27,743 nucleotides of DNA from a virus. Under the pieces are notes generated by a model. It worked only from the letters and a program-made list of their open reading frames with translations, ran no database searches and was not told the DNA's origin. Made by a program: the position numbers and the translations under genes. The stretch spans positions 1-27,743 of the IMG/VR virus record IMGVR_UViG_3300025133_000493; one strand, written 5' to 3'. This document shows, piece by piece, positions 1 through 8,108 of the stretch (position 1 is its first letter; every line of letters starts with the position of its first letter).

Positions 1-1068
1 TGGTTGATTCGGATGGAGGAACAGGCCGAAAAAAGTCTACTGGCAGACAGTGAGATCGGGCAGTACTACTGCAAGTTTAATGTGGATGCGCTATTGCGTG
101 GCACTATCAAAGAGCGATACGAGGCATACGCCATTGGAAAGCATAATGGTTTTTTAAGTGCAGATGATATACGGGATCGCGAGGATCTAAACCCGCTGCC
201 AGATGGGCAGGGGAATATCTACACCATACCGCTAAATATGCAAAGCGCGGCCGATTTGGCCAGGCCAGATGGCCAGGCCGATCCAATAAACGATGGTAAT
301 AGCGAAACCAAGGCAGCACCAACAGCAGACCAAGCCAGGGCCACGCGAAATAAAACCGTGGAATACCGCAGGCGGCTGCGTAGGGATTTCAGAAAAGTAT
401 TACATGGCGCAGCCAGCCAGGTGGTGCGTGCCGAATCCAGAGAGTTAAACAAGCTGCTAGAGAAGCATATAGGTCAGCGCAGCGCAGAGACACTGGGCGA
501 GGCTATCAGGCAGTACTATGGCGAGACAGCAGCAGCCATGATGGAAAAGCTACTTGGGCCAAGTTTCGCAGCCTATGGCGAGGCAGTGACATTGGCAGCA
601 GCCACAGAAATGGGTGGTGATGCGCCAGACATGGCAAAGTTTATCGCTGATTACACTGGCCAATTTGCAGCGCAGTATGGCGAAAAGCGCCAGGCAGAAA
701 TCGCACAGATTATAGCCAACGCAGATCCAGATCTGGTGGCTGCCGAAATCACAGATCGCATGGATGAGTGGAACGAAAAGACAGCAGATAAAGTGGCCAA
801 TAACCAGGTAGTGAAATTGGGCGATGCTATAGCCACTGCCACGTTTGCGGGGCTTGGTGCTACTGCGTTGGTGTGGGTGGCCAATGCTGGTGCCTGTCCA
901 CTGTGCGAGGAATTAGATGGCCAAACAGTTGGCATAGAACAGAGTTTTGTAGAGAAGTCTGGCACCGTGGATCCAGGCGATGAAAGCGTGCAGCCACTGG
1001 TGGCCAAAACCAATATCGGCCATGCGCCATTGCATGGTGGGTGCGAGTGCACCATAGCAGCTGGATAA
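1..1068 (+). CDS. Portal protein C-terminus fused to a Mu F-like head morphogenesis domain (5' partial)
   Basis: The frame is open from the first base, so the gene starts outside the window; the TTG at position 4 is only the first in-window start codon. Residues 1 to about 80 match the C-terminal end of HK97-family portal proteins, the ring at the capsid vertex through which DNA passes (LLRGTIKERYEAYAIG, then FLSADDIRDREDLNPLPDG). The rest, about residues 110-354, is a mostly helical region ending in the Cys/His signature of Mu gpF / SPP1 gp7 minor head proteins: CPLCEELDG with C298 and C301, then H340, H344, C347 and C349. The two functions are usually separate adjacent genes, so this is a portal-MuF fusion. 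The prohead protease follows 9 bp downstream. Portal identity is confident; the role of the fused domain (head morphogenesis or ejected protein) is inferred from the family. Confidence 0.85.
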   Translation, partial: WLIRMEEQAEKSLLADSEIGQYYCKFNVDALLRGTIKERYEAYAIGKHNGFLSADDIRDREDLNPLPDGQGNIYTIPLNMQSAADLARPDGQADPINDGNSETKAAPTADQARATRNKTVEYRRRLRRDFRKVLHGAASQVVRAESRELNKLLEKHIGQRSAETLGEAIRQYYGETAAAMMEKLLGPSFAAYGEAVTLAAATEMGGDAPDMAKFIADYTGQFAAQYGEKRQAEIAQIIANADPDLVAAEITDRMDEWNEKTADKVANNQVVKLGDAIATATFAGLGATALVWVANAGACPLCEELDGQTVGIEQSFVEKSGTVDPGDESVQPLVAKTNIGHAPLHGGCECTIAAG

Positions 1069-1077
1069 GGTGAAACC

Positions 1078-1737
1078 ATGAAACGAAAAAAACAGCAATT
1101 TGAAACCAGAAGCTATCCAGCTGGCGATTTCCAGGTGCGAGAGGCAGACGGCAAAACCAATATATTTGGCTATGCTGCCGTGTTCGATCAGGTTGCCTAT
1201 GATGAGGTGATCAGGGCTGGTGCCTTTACTAAGACTCTTCAAGAGCAAAAAGACATCCACTGCTATTGGAACCATGATAGCAGTATGCCACTGGGCAGGC
1301 AGAGCAATGGCACGCTGGAACTGCGCCAGGATGGCCATGGCCTATGGATGGAAGTGCAGCCCAATTTGGATACATCATGGGGCCGCGATGCATTGGCAGC
1401 CATATCGCGTGGCGATGTGCGCGGCATGTCGTTTGGTTTTCGTGTCACAGATGGCGTTTGGACACAGACAGAGGATGAGCAGGATATATACGAAATCCGT
1501 GGCGTGGCACTGCGCGAGGTTTCGCCGTGTACCGATCCGTGGTATGACCAGACAGAGGCCCACACCAGAGAAAACACTGATGGATCTACACCACCGAGTG
1601 GTGGCGCAGATATAAGCGAATCCAGCCAAGACGAAACCACTTTGGAGGCCGTCCCCAATGCGGACACCATCAAAGCCGGAGCGCTGGCAGTAAGGATCGC
1701 ACTTTTGAGAAAACAAAATGAAAGGTTTTCACCATGA
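1078..1737 (+). CDS. HK97-family prohead maturation protease
   Basis: Serine protease of the HK97 gp4 (peptidase U35) family, which trims the capsid protein scaffold region during head maturation. The 219-residue length is normal. Visible family features are the N-terminal GYAAVFDQVAYDEVIRAGAF block, the catalytic His in CYWNHD (H66) and the catalytic Ser in RGDVRGMSFGF (S118). The C-terminal third, from about residue 150, is low-complexity and acidic and is probably removed or flexible. The stop overlaps the capsid gene start by 4 bp (ATGA), so translation is coupled. The ATG at 1078 sits downstream of a weak AAGG. Confidence 0.95.
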   Translation: MKRKKQQFETRSYPAGDFQVREADGKTNIFGYAAVFDQVAYDEVIRAGAFTKTLQEQKDIHCYWNHDSSMPLGRQSNGTLELRQDGHGLWMEVQPNLDTSWGRDALAAISRGDVRGMSFGFRVTDGVWTQTEDEQDIYEIRGVALREVSPCTDPWYDQTEAHTRENTDGSTPPSGGADISESSQDETTLEAVPNADTIKAGALAVRIALLRKQNERFSP

Positions 1738-2942
1738 AGACTAAGATTGAAGAATTGCGCGCAAAGCGTGCTGGACTTATCGAGCAGTCACGCGATCTAT
1801 TGTCTGCTGATGATGTGTCTGCGGAAGATGTGCAGAGCGCAGAGCGTATGCACGACGAGATCGAAACCCTGGAATCTACCATTGCGACGATGGAGCGCGC
1901 AGCTGGCTTTGAAGTCGAAAAAGCTGTGCCAAACCAGGCGCGTATGGTGCCTGCTGGTGAAACCGATCAACGCGATACGGACACTGGCGAAACCGAGCAG
2001 CGTTCCAGCAGACAGCCACAGGGCCAAGAATACCAGCGCGGATTCGATGATTTCTTGCGGCGTGGACGCAGCCAGATCACTCGCGATCAGGTGCGAGCGT
2101 TGCAGGTTGGCACTAATTCCGAGGGTGGCTACCTGGTGCCAGACGAATTCTATAATGGCATTGTGTCTGGCCTGAATGATGAAAACGTCATGCGCCCATT
2201 GTCTACCGTGATCAATACCACCAACGGCACGCTGGAAATTCCAGTGCAATCCAGCCAGGGTAGTGCGGCATGGACGGCAGAGGAAGCAGCGTTCAACGAT
2301 TCCGATGATGCATTCGGCCAGGCCACGTTGTCTGCGTACAAACTGTCTCGGATCGTCAAGGTTTCCGACGAATTGGTGCAGGATGCTGCGTTTGATCTTG
2401 GTGCCTACCTACAAAACGAATTCGCACGGGCACTTGGTGCTGGTGAGGAGGCAGCGTTTGTATCGGGCGACGGATCCAGCAAACCCACTGGCATTGTGGG
2501 CAGTTCTGGCTTGGGTAAAACGGCTGCTGGTGCAGCTGCCATAACCACAGACGAACTGATGGATCTTTATCACAGTTTGGGCCGCAGCTATCGCAGGCGT
2601 GCCACGTTTATGCTGGCAGATGCCACAGCGCTGGCCATCCGAAAATTGAAGGATGGCGACAGCCAGTATATGTGGCAGCCTGGATTGCAGGCAGGCCAGC
2701 CAGATCGTTTGCTGGGCCGACCTGTGGAGATTTCCGACAGCATGCCAGCTATGACCACTGGCCTTAAATCGGTACTGTTTGCCGATTTCAGCTACTACTG
2801 GATCGGTGATCGTACTGCCACTGTGGTGCAGCGTCTGGACGAATTGTACGCAGCCACAGGCCAGGTGGGCTACCGGGCGTTCAAGCGCGTAGATGGCAAA
2901 CTTACCCTGGCAGCTGCTGCCAAGCACTTGATCCAGGCTTAA
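1734..2942 (+). CDS. HK97-fold major capsid protein
   Basis: Main shell protein, 402 residues. Residues 1-60 form a charged heptad-rich delta (scaffold) domain, followed by a Gln/Thr/Glu-rich linker (65-110) where the upstream protease would cut. The mature core begins near residue 120 with RALQVGTNSEGGYLVPDEF, the typical start of the HK97 N-arm and E-loop region. Later family hallmarks are VSDELVQDAAFDLGAYL in the spine helix, GDGSSKPTGIV, and a C-terminal DRTATVVQRLDELYAATGQV stretch. It is followed directly by a strong intrinsic terminator, which fits a separate high-abundance transcript. Confidence 0.96.
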   Translation: MKTKIEELRAKRAGLIEQSRDLLSADDVSAEDVQSAERMHDEIETLESTIATMERAAGFEVEKAVPNQARMVPAGETDQRDTDTGETEQRSSRQPQGQEYQRGFDDFLRRGRSQITRDQVRALQVGTNSEGGYLVPDEFYNGIVSGLNDENVMRPLSTVINTTNGTLEIPVQSSQGSAAWTAEEAAFNDSDDAFGQATLSAYKLSRIVKVSDELVQDAAFDLGAYLQNEFARALGAGEEAAFVSGDGSSKPTGIVGSSGLGKTAAGAAAITTDELMDLYHSLGRSYRRRATFMLADATALAIRKLKDGDSQYMWQPGLQAGQPDRLLGRPVEISDSMPAMTTGLKSVLFADFSYYWIGDRTATVVQRLDELYAATGQVGYRAFKRVDGKLTLAAAAKHLIQA

Positions 2943-2977
2943 TTGCCACAGGGTTAGGCGTAACAGTTTAAGAGCAT

Positions 2978-3011
2978 ACCCTGGCCAGGCAGTTGGCCTG
3001 GCCAGGGTTTT
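2978..3011 (+). terminator. Intrinsic terminator after the major capsid gene
   Basis: A perfect 12-bp G/C-rich stem, CCCTGGCCAGGC (2979-2990) paired with GCCTGGCCAGGG (2996-3007), closes a 5-nt loop and is followed by TTTT. It lies 36 bp after the capsid stop and before the next structural gene. It probably works as a partial terminator that raises capsid transcript levels over the downstream genes. Confidence 0.85.
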
Positions 3012-3031
3012 CATAAAATGGAGATCAAACG

Positions 3032-3217
3032 ATGCAAGTCAAGATCAATGTAAGCATAGCAGGTGCTGGTTTCAGTTATTCGCCAGGCGAAGTGGTGGAA
3101 GTGCCAGACGATGAGGAAGCACAGCGCTGGTGCGCAGCTGGCCATGCCACAGCAGTGGATAAGCAGGCACGCAAACCCAAGGCAAAGAAAACAGCCAACA
3201 AGCCACCGGTAAAGTAA
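3032..3217 (+). CDS. Small head protein of unknown function
   Basis: 61-residue protein with GGAG about 8 nt upstream of the ATG. The N-terminal 45 residues look like a small beta domain (VKINVSIAGAGFSYSPGEVVEVPDDEEAQRWCAAGHA), a pattern common in small phage proteins encoded between capsid and connector genes. The tail is very basic (KQARKPKAKKTANKPPVK). It could contact DNA, decorate the head or assist the connector; nothing in the sequence decides. The next gene starts 3 bp after its stop. Confidence 0.7.
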   Translation: MQVKINVSIAGAGFSYSPGEVVEVPDDEEAQRWCAAGHATAVDKQARKPKAKKTANKPPVK

Positions 3218-3220
3218 TCA

Positions 3221-4042
3221 ATGAACTGCTACGGAACACTGGCCGCGGTAAAGCGGATATTGGGCGAAACCAGCACCGATAATGATGCCGATATTCTGCA
3301 ATGTCTAATGGCAGCATCCAGGCGCGTGGATGGGCCATATGGTGCCAATCGCTTTTTCTATTCCAGCGAGGCCACGCTATATTTTGGTGTGCAGGATCGC
3401 TGGGAATCTGAAGTTATTATCCCAGATGTTTTGGCGGTTTCGGAAGTCACAGAGGATATAGATGGCGATGGCACATTTTCCAGAACCTGGACAGAGGGCA
3501 CACACTTTAGCTTATCGCCAGATGGTGGCTACCCAAAGCTAGGGATCGCAGCGCTACCGTGGGGTGATTATGCATTTTCATCCAAGGGCAAACGCGATAT
3601 AAAAGTGGTGGGCACTTGGGGTTTTGGTGATGGTGTGGATGGCGATCCATGGAAATCCAGCAGCACCACTGGCACTGTGGCAGACAGCGCAGGCACCACG
3701 TTTACACTAAGCGTGTCTGATGGCCTGGAGGCTGGGCAGACTATCAAGATCGGCACAGAACAGATATTTATCGAATCTGTTAGTGGCACCAGCGCCACTG
3801 TTAGGCGTGCTGTCAATGGCACCACAGGCGCAGCACACACAGCTGCTGCTATATCTACAGCGCTATACCCAGAGGATGTGATACGCACAGCACAGTGGCT
3901 GGCAGGCGAGGCATGGAAGCATAGCAAATTTGCTGGCCTGAAATCGCACAGGATTGGCGATTTTAGCGAGGCATTCGAGGCCACACCAACGGTGCAGATC
4001 CAGAACATGATCGGCAGGGTGCGCAAGGTGGTGATGCCATGA
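3221..4042 (+). CDS. Head-tail connector (gp6-like adaptor) with an inserted beta domain
   Basis: The N-terminal part (CYGTLAAVKRILGETSTDNDADILQCLMAASRRVD) and the C-terminal helix (YPEDVIRTAQWLAGEAWKHSK) match the helical bundle of HK97 gp6 / SPP1 gp15-type adaptors that sit under the portal. At 273 residues it is much longer than the usual ~100-200. The extra sequence includes a beta-rich module (about residues 150-215: TGTVADSAGTTFTLSVSDGL to TVRRAVNGTTGAAH). The same RG/RR-x-GTTGAAH signature recurs in the tail protein at 8430-9155. Overlaps the next gene by 4 bp. Confidence 0.8.
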   Translation: MNCYGTLAAVKRILGETSTDNDADILQCLMAASRRVDGPYGANRFFYSSEATLYFGVQDRWESEVIIPDVLAVSEVTEDIDGDGTFSRTWTEGTHFSLSPDGGYPKLGIAALPWGDYAFSSKGKRDIKVVGTWGFGDGVDGDPWKSSSTTGTVADSAGTTFTLSVSDGLEAGQTIKIGTEQIFIESVSGTSATVRRAVNGTTGAAHTAAAISTALYPEDVIRTAQWLAGEAWKHSKFAGLKSHRIGDFSEAFEATPTVQIQNMIGRVRKVVMP

Positions 4043-4368
4043 TCACGGGACTACTGGATCAAACATGCAGCACCAACAGGGCCACCGAATCCAAAACCAG
4101 CACTGGTGGAAACAAGCGCACATTTGCTGCCAATTTGTCTGGCGTTAAATGCAGACGGCAAAAGAGCAGTGGCACAGAGGGGCGCAGCACTGGTGGCACT
4201 GGCAGGTCTGCCATTGGCCAGCATCGATTGTGGTGCTTTTACGGCACAGACATTGTGCGCACAGACCAGGTGGTAATGGGTGGTGTGACATATGAGGTTA
4301 TAGATGTGGATCCAGATATGGGTGGCGCTGGCGAATTTATGGCACTTACCCTGCTGGAGGTAGGCTAA
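4039..4368 (+). CDS. Probable head-closure protein
   Basis: 109 residues encoded where SPP1 gp16 / HK97 gp7-type head-closure (stopper) proteins normally lie, between adaptor and gp10-like genes. The C-terminal half (WCFYGTDIVRTDQVVMGGVTYEVIDVDPDMGGAGEFMALTL) fits the small beta-barrel fold of that family, with the usual VTYEVIDVD strand. The N-terminal half is Ser/Thr/Gly-rich and poorly conserved. Start ATG overlaps the upstream stop (ATGATCA); the stop overlaps the next start by one base. Assignment rests mainly on position and length. Confidence 0.65.
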   Translation: MITGLLDQTCSTNRATESKTSTGGNKRTFAANLSGVKCRRQKSSGTEGRSTGGTGRSAIGQHRLWCFYGTDIVRTDQVVMGGVTYEVIDVDPDMGGAGEFMALTLLEVG

Positions 4369-4718
4369 TGGCTGTGTCAATTAAGGCCAGTGTACGCATG
4401 GGCCAGGATAATGTGGGGCAGGTTGTGGCCAGGGTTTCGGGATTAACCGAAAAGCAAATGGCCAAGTTTGCCATGGATGTGCGCGATAAGGCCAAAGAAA
4501 ACGCAGCTGGCCTAACGTTTGAGGATGGCACTGGCACACTGGCCAGTGGCATAGAAATGGTGGCTATTGGGCCAAAGCAGTACCGAATCCAAACCACCAG
4601 TGGCCATGCCAGCTATATAGAGCTTGGCACGCAATACATCCAGGGAAGAATGCCATTTTTGTGGCCAGCATATCGCTGGGCCAAAAACAAATTCTTTGCA
4701 TCGGTCCCGTGGGTATGA
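4368..4718 (+). CDS. HK97 gp10-like tail completion protein
   Basis: 116 residues, the usual length for the gp10-like family, which acts at the head-tail joint. The family pattern is visible: helix with MAKFAMDVRDKAKENA, then the beta segment YRIQTTSGHASYIELGTQYIQGRMPFLWPAYRWAK (the HASYIELGT...MPFLWPA core). Stop and next start overlap as ATGA at 4715-4718. Confidence 0.85.
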   Translation: MAVSIKASVRMGQDNVGQVVARVSGLTEKQMAKFAMDVRDKAKENAAGLTFEDGTGTLASGIEMVAIGPKQYRIQTTSGHASYIELGTQYIQGRMPFLWPAYRWAKNKFFASVPWV

Positions 4719-5131
4719 CAGATCCAGACGCTATAGCATATGAGGTTTTGACACAGGCCAGTACCACACTGGATGGCCTGCTGGATGGCAGGGTGGACTA
4801 TGCCAGAACACCGGCAGATTTCACCAACCAGGAGGCCAGGCTGGTTTTCAGGCCAGAGAATGGCGATGGCCAGCTATGGGGAAACCCGATCCAGGATGTA
4901 GATTATTTGTTCGAGTGCTATGGCGGCGATAAAGAAACAGACAGTTTTGAAGGCGCACAGGCTGTGCACGCAGCACTATACGATCTGTGGCATGGCGCAA
5001 ACGCAGTAACCGTGGCCAGTGGCGTATTGATGCAGGGCAGGGTTTTGGCAAAGGGTTTACCCGTTATCCATCCAGATAGCGGCATTTCGTATATGGTCGC
5101 CAGGTTTTCTGGCAAATTTAGAGGATTATAG
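4715..5131 (+). CDS. Probable tail terminator / minor tail protein (gp11-like)
   Basis: 138 residues from the ATG at 4715, chosen because it overlaps the previous stop (ATGA), although the frame is open further upstream to 4661. Position directly before the major tail protein and composition (ARTPADFTNQEARLVFRPENGDG, YLFECYGG, FEGAQAVHAALYDLWHG, C-terminal YMVARFSGKFRGL) agree with tail terminator proteins that cap the tail tube at the head end. The family is divergent, so assignment is by gene order. Confidence 0.7.
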   Translation: MTDPDAIAYEVLTQASTTLDGLLDGRVDYARTPADFTNQEARLVFRPENGDGQLWGNPIQDVDYLFECYGGDKETDSFEGAQAVHAALYDLWHGANAVTVASGVLMQGRVLAKGLPVIHPDSGISYMVARFSGKFRGL

Positions 5132-5133
5132 TT

Positions 5134-5676
5134 ATGGGCACCGAAGCAAACGTAATAGTGGTAAAACCGCAGGGCGTGTACTACGCTGCCGTGGCCACTG
5201 CCAGCCCCACTGCCACTGGTACGCTTGGTGGCTCTGTAAGTATGAGCGGCTGGACCGATCTGGGCTATGTCGATGGCGAAGGCGCGATCAAAATGACATT
5301 TGGCAAAGAAGTAAAGCGGGTTAGGCCAGCAGGCATGGAAGGCAATTTAAAAGGGCTTGTCACCAGCAAGATGGCTACCATTGAAGTTATGGGCATTGAG
5401 GAAATTATAGCCAATCTGGAGATCGCGCTAGGCGATGGCGTGCTGGCATCCAATGAAATACCAGATGGTGGTGCTGGCGAATTGGCCTATATTGCGCTGT
5501 GCGTAGTAACCACCAGGGCTGTATACCATTTTAAAAAGGTATCGCAGGCCGAAGAATTGGCCAAAGATGTAGACGATAACAGCGAGGCAAAAATGCCATT
5601 CAAGCTGGAAACATTCGTGGAAGCTGCTGCCACTGCTGGGGAACGCCAGTGGGTATGCATGGAGCGCACCGCGTAG
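5134..5676 (+). CDS. Major tail (tube) protein
   Basis: 180-residue protein placed between the tail terminator and the chaperone genes, where siphovirus tube proteins lie. It starts MGTEANVIVVKPQGVYYAAV and has the typical beta-sandwich pattern (WTDLGYVDGEGAIKMTFGKEVKRVRPAG, then ATIEVMGIEEIIANLEIALG), with a C-terminal KMPFKLETFVEA strand that in this family packs subunits in the hexameric ring. The chaperone gene begins one base after the stop. Confidence 0.85.
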   Translation: MGTEANVIVVKPQGVYYAAVATASPTATGTLGGSVSMSGWTDLGYVDGEGAIKMTFGKEVKRVRPAGMEGNLKGLVTSKMATIEVMGIEEIIANLEIALGDGVLASNEIPDGGAGELAYIALCVVTTRAVYHFKKVSQAEELAKDVDDNSEAKMPFKLETFVEAAATAGERQWVCMERTA

Positions 5677-5677
5677 C

Positions 5678-6112
5678 ATGGCTGTCGAATCCACAGATAC
5701 CAGAAGCGATGGCGATATTTTGGATCGGGTGGTGCCTGGGCACCAGGTGGTAACACTTGGTGCCCAGGATTACCCACTGCTGGAGCCATCCAACAAACGT
5801 GCCAGAGTAATCCGCAAGGCGTTTGCGGAATATGATCGGGATCGCCAGGCCATGGAGGAAACCGATCCTGGCCAGATGGATTTGATGGAGGATTTTCTGG
5901 ATCGCTGTCTTCAAAAACTGACACCAGAAATAGAAGCAGACTGGGCACGCATAGAGGATACAGCCACAGACACAGAAAGGCTGGCCGCTATGGCTGCCAT
6001 GCGCGATGCAGTGGTGGTGCCTTTTCAGCAGGCGGCAGCGATAAAGCAGGGCCAGGCGCTGCCGTCAAACAGGGCCAGCAGGCGATCCAAAAAGGGCGCG
6101 AATGGTCGCTAA
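5678..6112 (+). CDS. Tail assembly chaperone, short (G-like) form
   Basis: 144 residues, helical, in the position of lambda gpG / HK97 gp13: directly after the tube gene and before the tape measure gene. Such proteins coat the tape measure during tail assembly. The C-terminus is basic (SNRASRRSKKGANGR). Seven codons before the stop lies the slippery string CAAAAAG at 6088-6094. A -1 shift there enters an open frame that continues to 6306 (see next entries). Confidence 0.8.
   Translation: MAVESTDTRSDGDILDRVVPGHQVVTLGAQDYPLLEPSNKRARVIRKAFAEYDRDRQAMEETDPGQMDLMEDFLDRCLQKLTPEIEADWARIEDTATDTERLAAMAAMRDAVVVPFQQAAAIKQGQALPSNRASRRSKKGANGR
6088..6094 (+). other. Putative -1 programmed frameshift site (CAAAAAG)
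   Basis: In the zero frame the ribosome reads C-AAA-AAG. Sliding back one base keeps two Lys-type pairings (AAA and the A-site AAA). The -1 frame is open from here to 6303 with no stop, so the fused G-T product would be 209 residues. Lambda-type phages use a comparable heptamer (GGGAAAG) at the same place in the gene pair. The first base is C rather than the optimal A, so efficiency is expected to be low, as is typical for G-T. Confidence 0.65.
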
Positions 6113-6120
6113 TATATGAT

Positions 6121-6306
6121 GTGATCTTGAGTGAATACGGCACCAGCCTGGCAGAAATTGAAAACGAATGGACACCAGGTATTACCATGCTAATGGCCAG
6201 GAACATTACAGAGCGATACCAGCGCCAGAATGGAAAACAGACAAAAACCGATGATAACACTGTAAGCGAACACGAACTACTACAAACCGACATGATCAGA
6301 GGTTAA
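6121..6306 (+). CDS. Tail assembly chaperone, T-like extension (made by frameshift)
   Basis: Downstream frame of the chaperone pair. As a stand-alone ORF it would start at GTG 6121, but the frame is open upstream and reads GREWSLIYDVILSEYGTSLAEIENEW from the slippery site. That stretch fits T-like domains better than an isolated start would, so I think the part from 6094 is made only as a fusion to the G-like protein. The rest is a charged helical tail (ITERYQRQNGKQTKTDDN). The T region recruits tail tube subunits in lambda. It ends 3 bp before the tape measure start. Confidence 0.7.
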   Translation: MILSEYGTSLAEIENEWTPGITMLMARNITERYQRQNGKQTKTDDNTVSEHELLQTDMIRG

Positions 6307-6309
6307 ACG

Positions 6310-7644
6310 ATGCCAGCCAAGGCAGGTAATATAGTATTTGACATAACAGGCGACAACTCCAAATTGCGCTCTGTTTTGCAGGATTCCAAAGGCCATGCCA
6401 TGCGCGCAGGCCAAGCCATTGGCGCAGCTATGACGGCAGCAGGTGCGGCCATAACTGGTTTTGCTGTGCTGTCTGTTAGGGATTACGCCGCGGCTGGCGA
6501 TGAAATCCAGAAAATGGCACTCAAGACTGGATTCACCACCGAAAAACTTAGCGAATTAAAACACGCAGCAGAATTAGGTGGCACCAACCTGGCCACCATC
6601 GGCAAGGCATCCAAAACGCTATCCAAAAATATCACAGAGGCTGGCGATGGCACAGCCACGTATGTGGATGCGCTGGCACTGGTGGGGCTGACATATGAAG
6701 ATCTACAGGCACAAAATCCACAAGAACAGTTCATGACAACTGCCATGGCGCTGGCCGAAGTGGAAAACCAGACCACCAGGGCAGCTGCTGCACAATTGAT
6801 ATTCGGCAGGGCTGGCGTGGATATGCTGCCAATGCTGGCAGAGGGCAAGGCTGGCATAGATGCAGCTGCGCAAGCTGCGCGGGATCTTGGGCTTATTTTT
6901 GACCAGGAAGCAGCAGACGGGGCCGCACAATTTACGGATGCGCAGAAGGAAATGATCGACACACTGCGCGCACTATCTTTTGATGTGGCAGCAGCACTGT
7001 TACCAACACTTATCGAATTGATGGGATGGGTGCGGGAAAACATGGTGGCATTTAACGCCTGGCGCGATGCCAACGAGGGGCTATTTGGTGCCATAACCAA
7101 GATCACAGTGGTGATTGGTGGAATAATGACAGTATTAGGCCCACTGCTGATCATGCTGCCAGGGCTGGTTTCGGCGTTTGGGATATTGAAAGGTGCCATT
7201 GGCCTGGTGGTCGCTGCGTTTGGCCTGCTGGCTGGTGCAGTATCGGCACCAGTGGCGATCATTGTGGCTGCCGTGGGTGCTATAGCACTGGCTGGTGCCA
7301 CGCTCTATAACTACTGGGCCGAAGTTAAAACGTTTTTAATCTCGATCTGGCAGGGTATCGCAGCTGCATTCGAATTCATATTTGCGCCACTGTTTTGGGC
7401 ATGGGAAAAGCTGCAAGGCATCGCACTGGACGCACAGCGCATGTTGGTGGATGCTGGCAATGCAGGCGCACAAGCTGCACAGATACAGAGCCAGGGTGCG
7501 AATGTGGGCAGTGGTGGTGGCAGTGGTGGTGGCTCATTGGGCACAGTAACCAACCATTTCCATATATCTGGCAGTGGCCGCGATAGCAGCCAGCAGATCG
7601 CAGAAATCCTGCAGGGCGAATTATCGCAGAGAGGTTTCGCCTAA
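6310..7644 (+). CDS. Tail tape measure protein
   Basis: 444 residues, short for this family; at the usual ~0.15 nm per residue it implies a tail of roughly 65 nm. The N-terminal part (FDITGDNSKLRSVLQDSKGHA, then AAMTAAGAAITGFAVLSVRDYAAAGDEIQKMALKTGFTTEKLSELKHAAELGG) is the characteristic tape measure beginning. A hydrophobic cluster at about residues 265-340 (TVVIGGIMTVLGPLLIMLPG onward) is the membrane-active segment. A Gly/Ser linker precedes the conserved C-terminal end (ISGSGRDSSQQIAEILQGEL). Stop and next start share a base. Confidence 0.93.
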   Translation: MPAKAGNIVFDITGDNSKLRSVLQDSKGHAMRAGQAIGAAMTAAGAAITGFAVLSVRDYAAAGDEIQKMALKTGFTTEKLSELKHAAELGGTNLATIGKASKTLSKNITEAGDGTATYVDALALVGLTYEDLQAQNPQEQFMTTAMALAEVENQTTRAAAAQLIFGRAGVDMLPMLAEGKAGIDAAAQAARDLGLIFDQEAADGAAQFTDAQKEMIDTLRALSFDVAAALLPTLIELMGWVRENMVAFNAWRDANEGLFGAITKITVVIGGIMTVLGPLLIMLPGLVSAFGILKGAIGLVVAAFGLLAGAVSAPVAIIVAAVGAIALAGATLYNYWAEVKTFLISIWQGIAAAFEFIFAPLFWAWEKLQGIALDAQRMLVDAGNAGAQAAQIQSQGANVGSGGGSGGGSLGTVTNHFHISGSGRDSSQQIAEILQGELSQRGFA

Positions 7645-8108
7645 TGGCTAACTCACTAACTTACAATGCTGTGGATCTTGGTGGTGCCAGCTACGGTTTC
7701 ACCATCGAGGAAAACGCATTTGCATTGGCAAGCCCACCACCAAGGGTATACCGGAACGGATTGGCTAATGCGGATGGCGAGGTTAGCCAGGGTGCCACGT
7801 TTGGTGCCAGGGTGGGTGCAGTGCGTGGCACAGTGGCCGCAGCCAGTTACAGCGCACTACAGGCGGCCAGACAAAATATAGTTAACGCGCTAGCTGCTGG
7901 CCAGGAAGGCAATAAGGCGCTATCATTTGATGATGTGGCTGCTGGCAAACAGTGGTCTGCTAAAGTGATCGGGGTTTCGTTTGAAAACGAGACAGCCAGC
8001 ACACTGGATTTGTCGATCATTTTCTACGCCAGCCAGCCATGGCCAGTGGCCACCACCGAGACAGCCACAGCAGATACAGCAGTAAGCGCAGGAGGAACTA
8101 CGCTGTGA
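7644..8108 (+). CDS. Distal tail protein, N-terminal part
   Basis: 154 residues. The opening (SLTYNAVDLGGASYGFTIEE), RVYRNGLANADGEVSQGATFGARV and the region FDDVAAGKQWSAKVIGVSFENETASTLDLSIIFYASQPWP match the N-terminal belt domain of siphovirus Dit proteins, which form the hexameric ring at the tail tip. A full Dit continues with a second, galectin-like domain. Here a stop at 8106-8108 interrupts it and the second domain follows in the -1 frame (next gene), with GTGA overlap and an AGGAGG ribosome-binding site just upstream. Confidence 0.7.
   Translation: MANSLTYNAVDLGGASYGFTIEENAFALASPPPRVYRNGLANADGEVSQGATFGARVGAVRGTVAAASYSALQAARQNIVNALAAGQEGNKALSFDDVAAGKQWSAKVIGVSFENETASTLDLSIIFYASQPWPVATTETATADTAVSAGGTTL

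Noticed and set aside
6483-7301. 272-codon minus-strand open frame within the tape measure gene
   Set aside because: It is Ala/Ser-rich mirror sequence of an Ala-rich gene, with no domain or ribosome-binding evidence.
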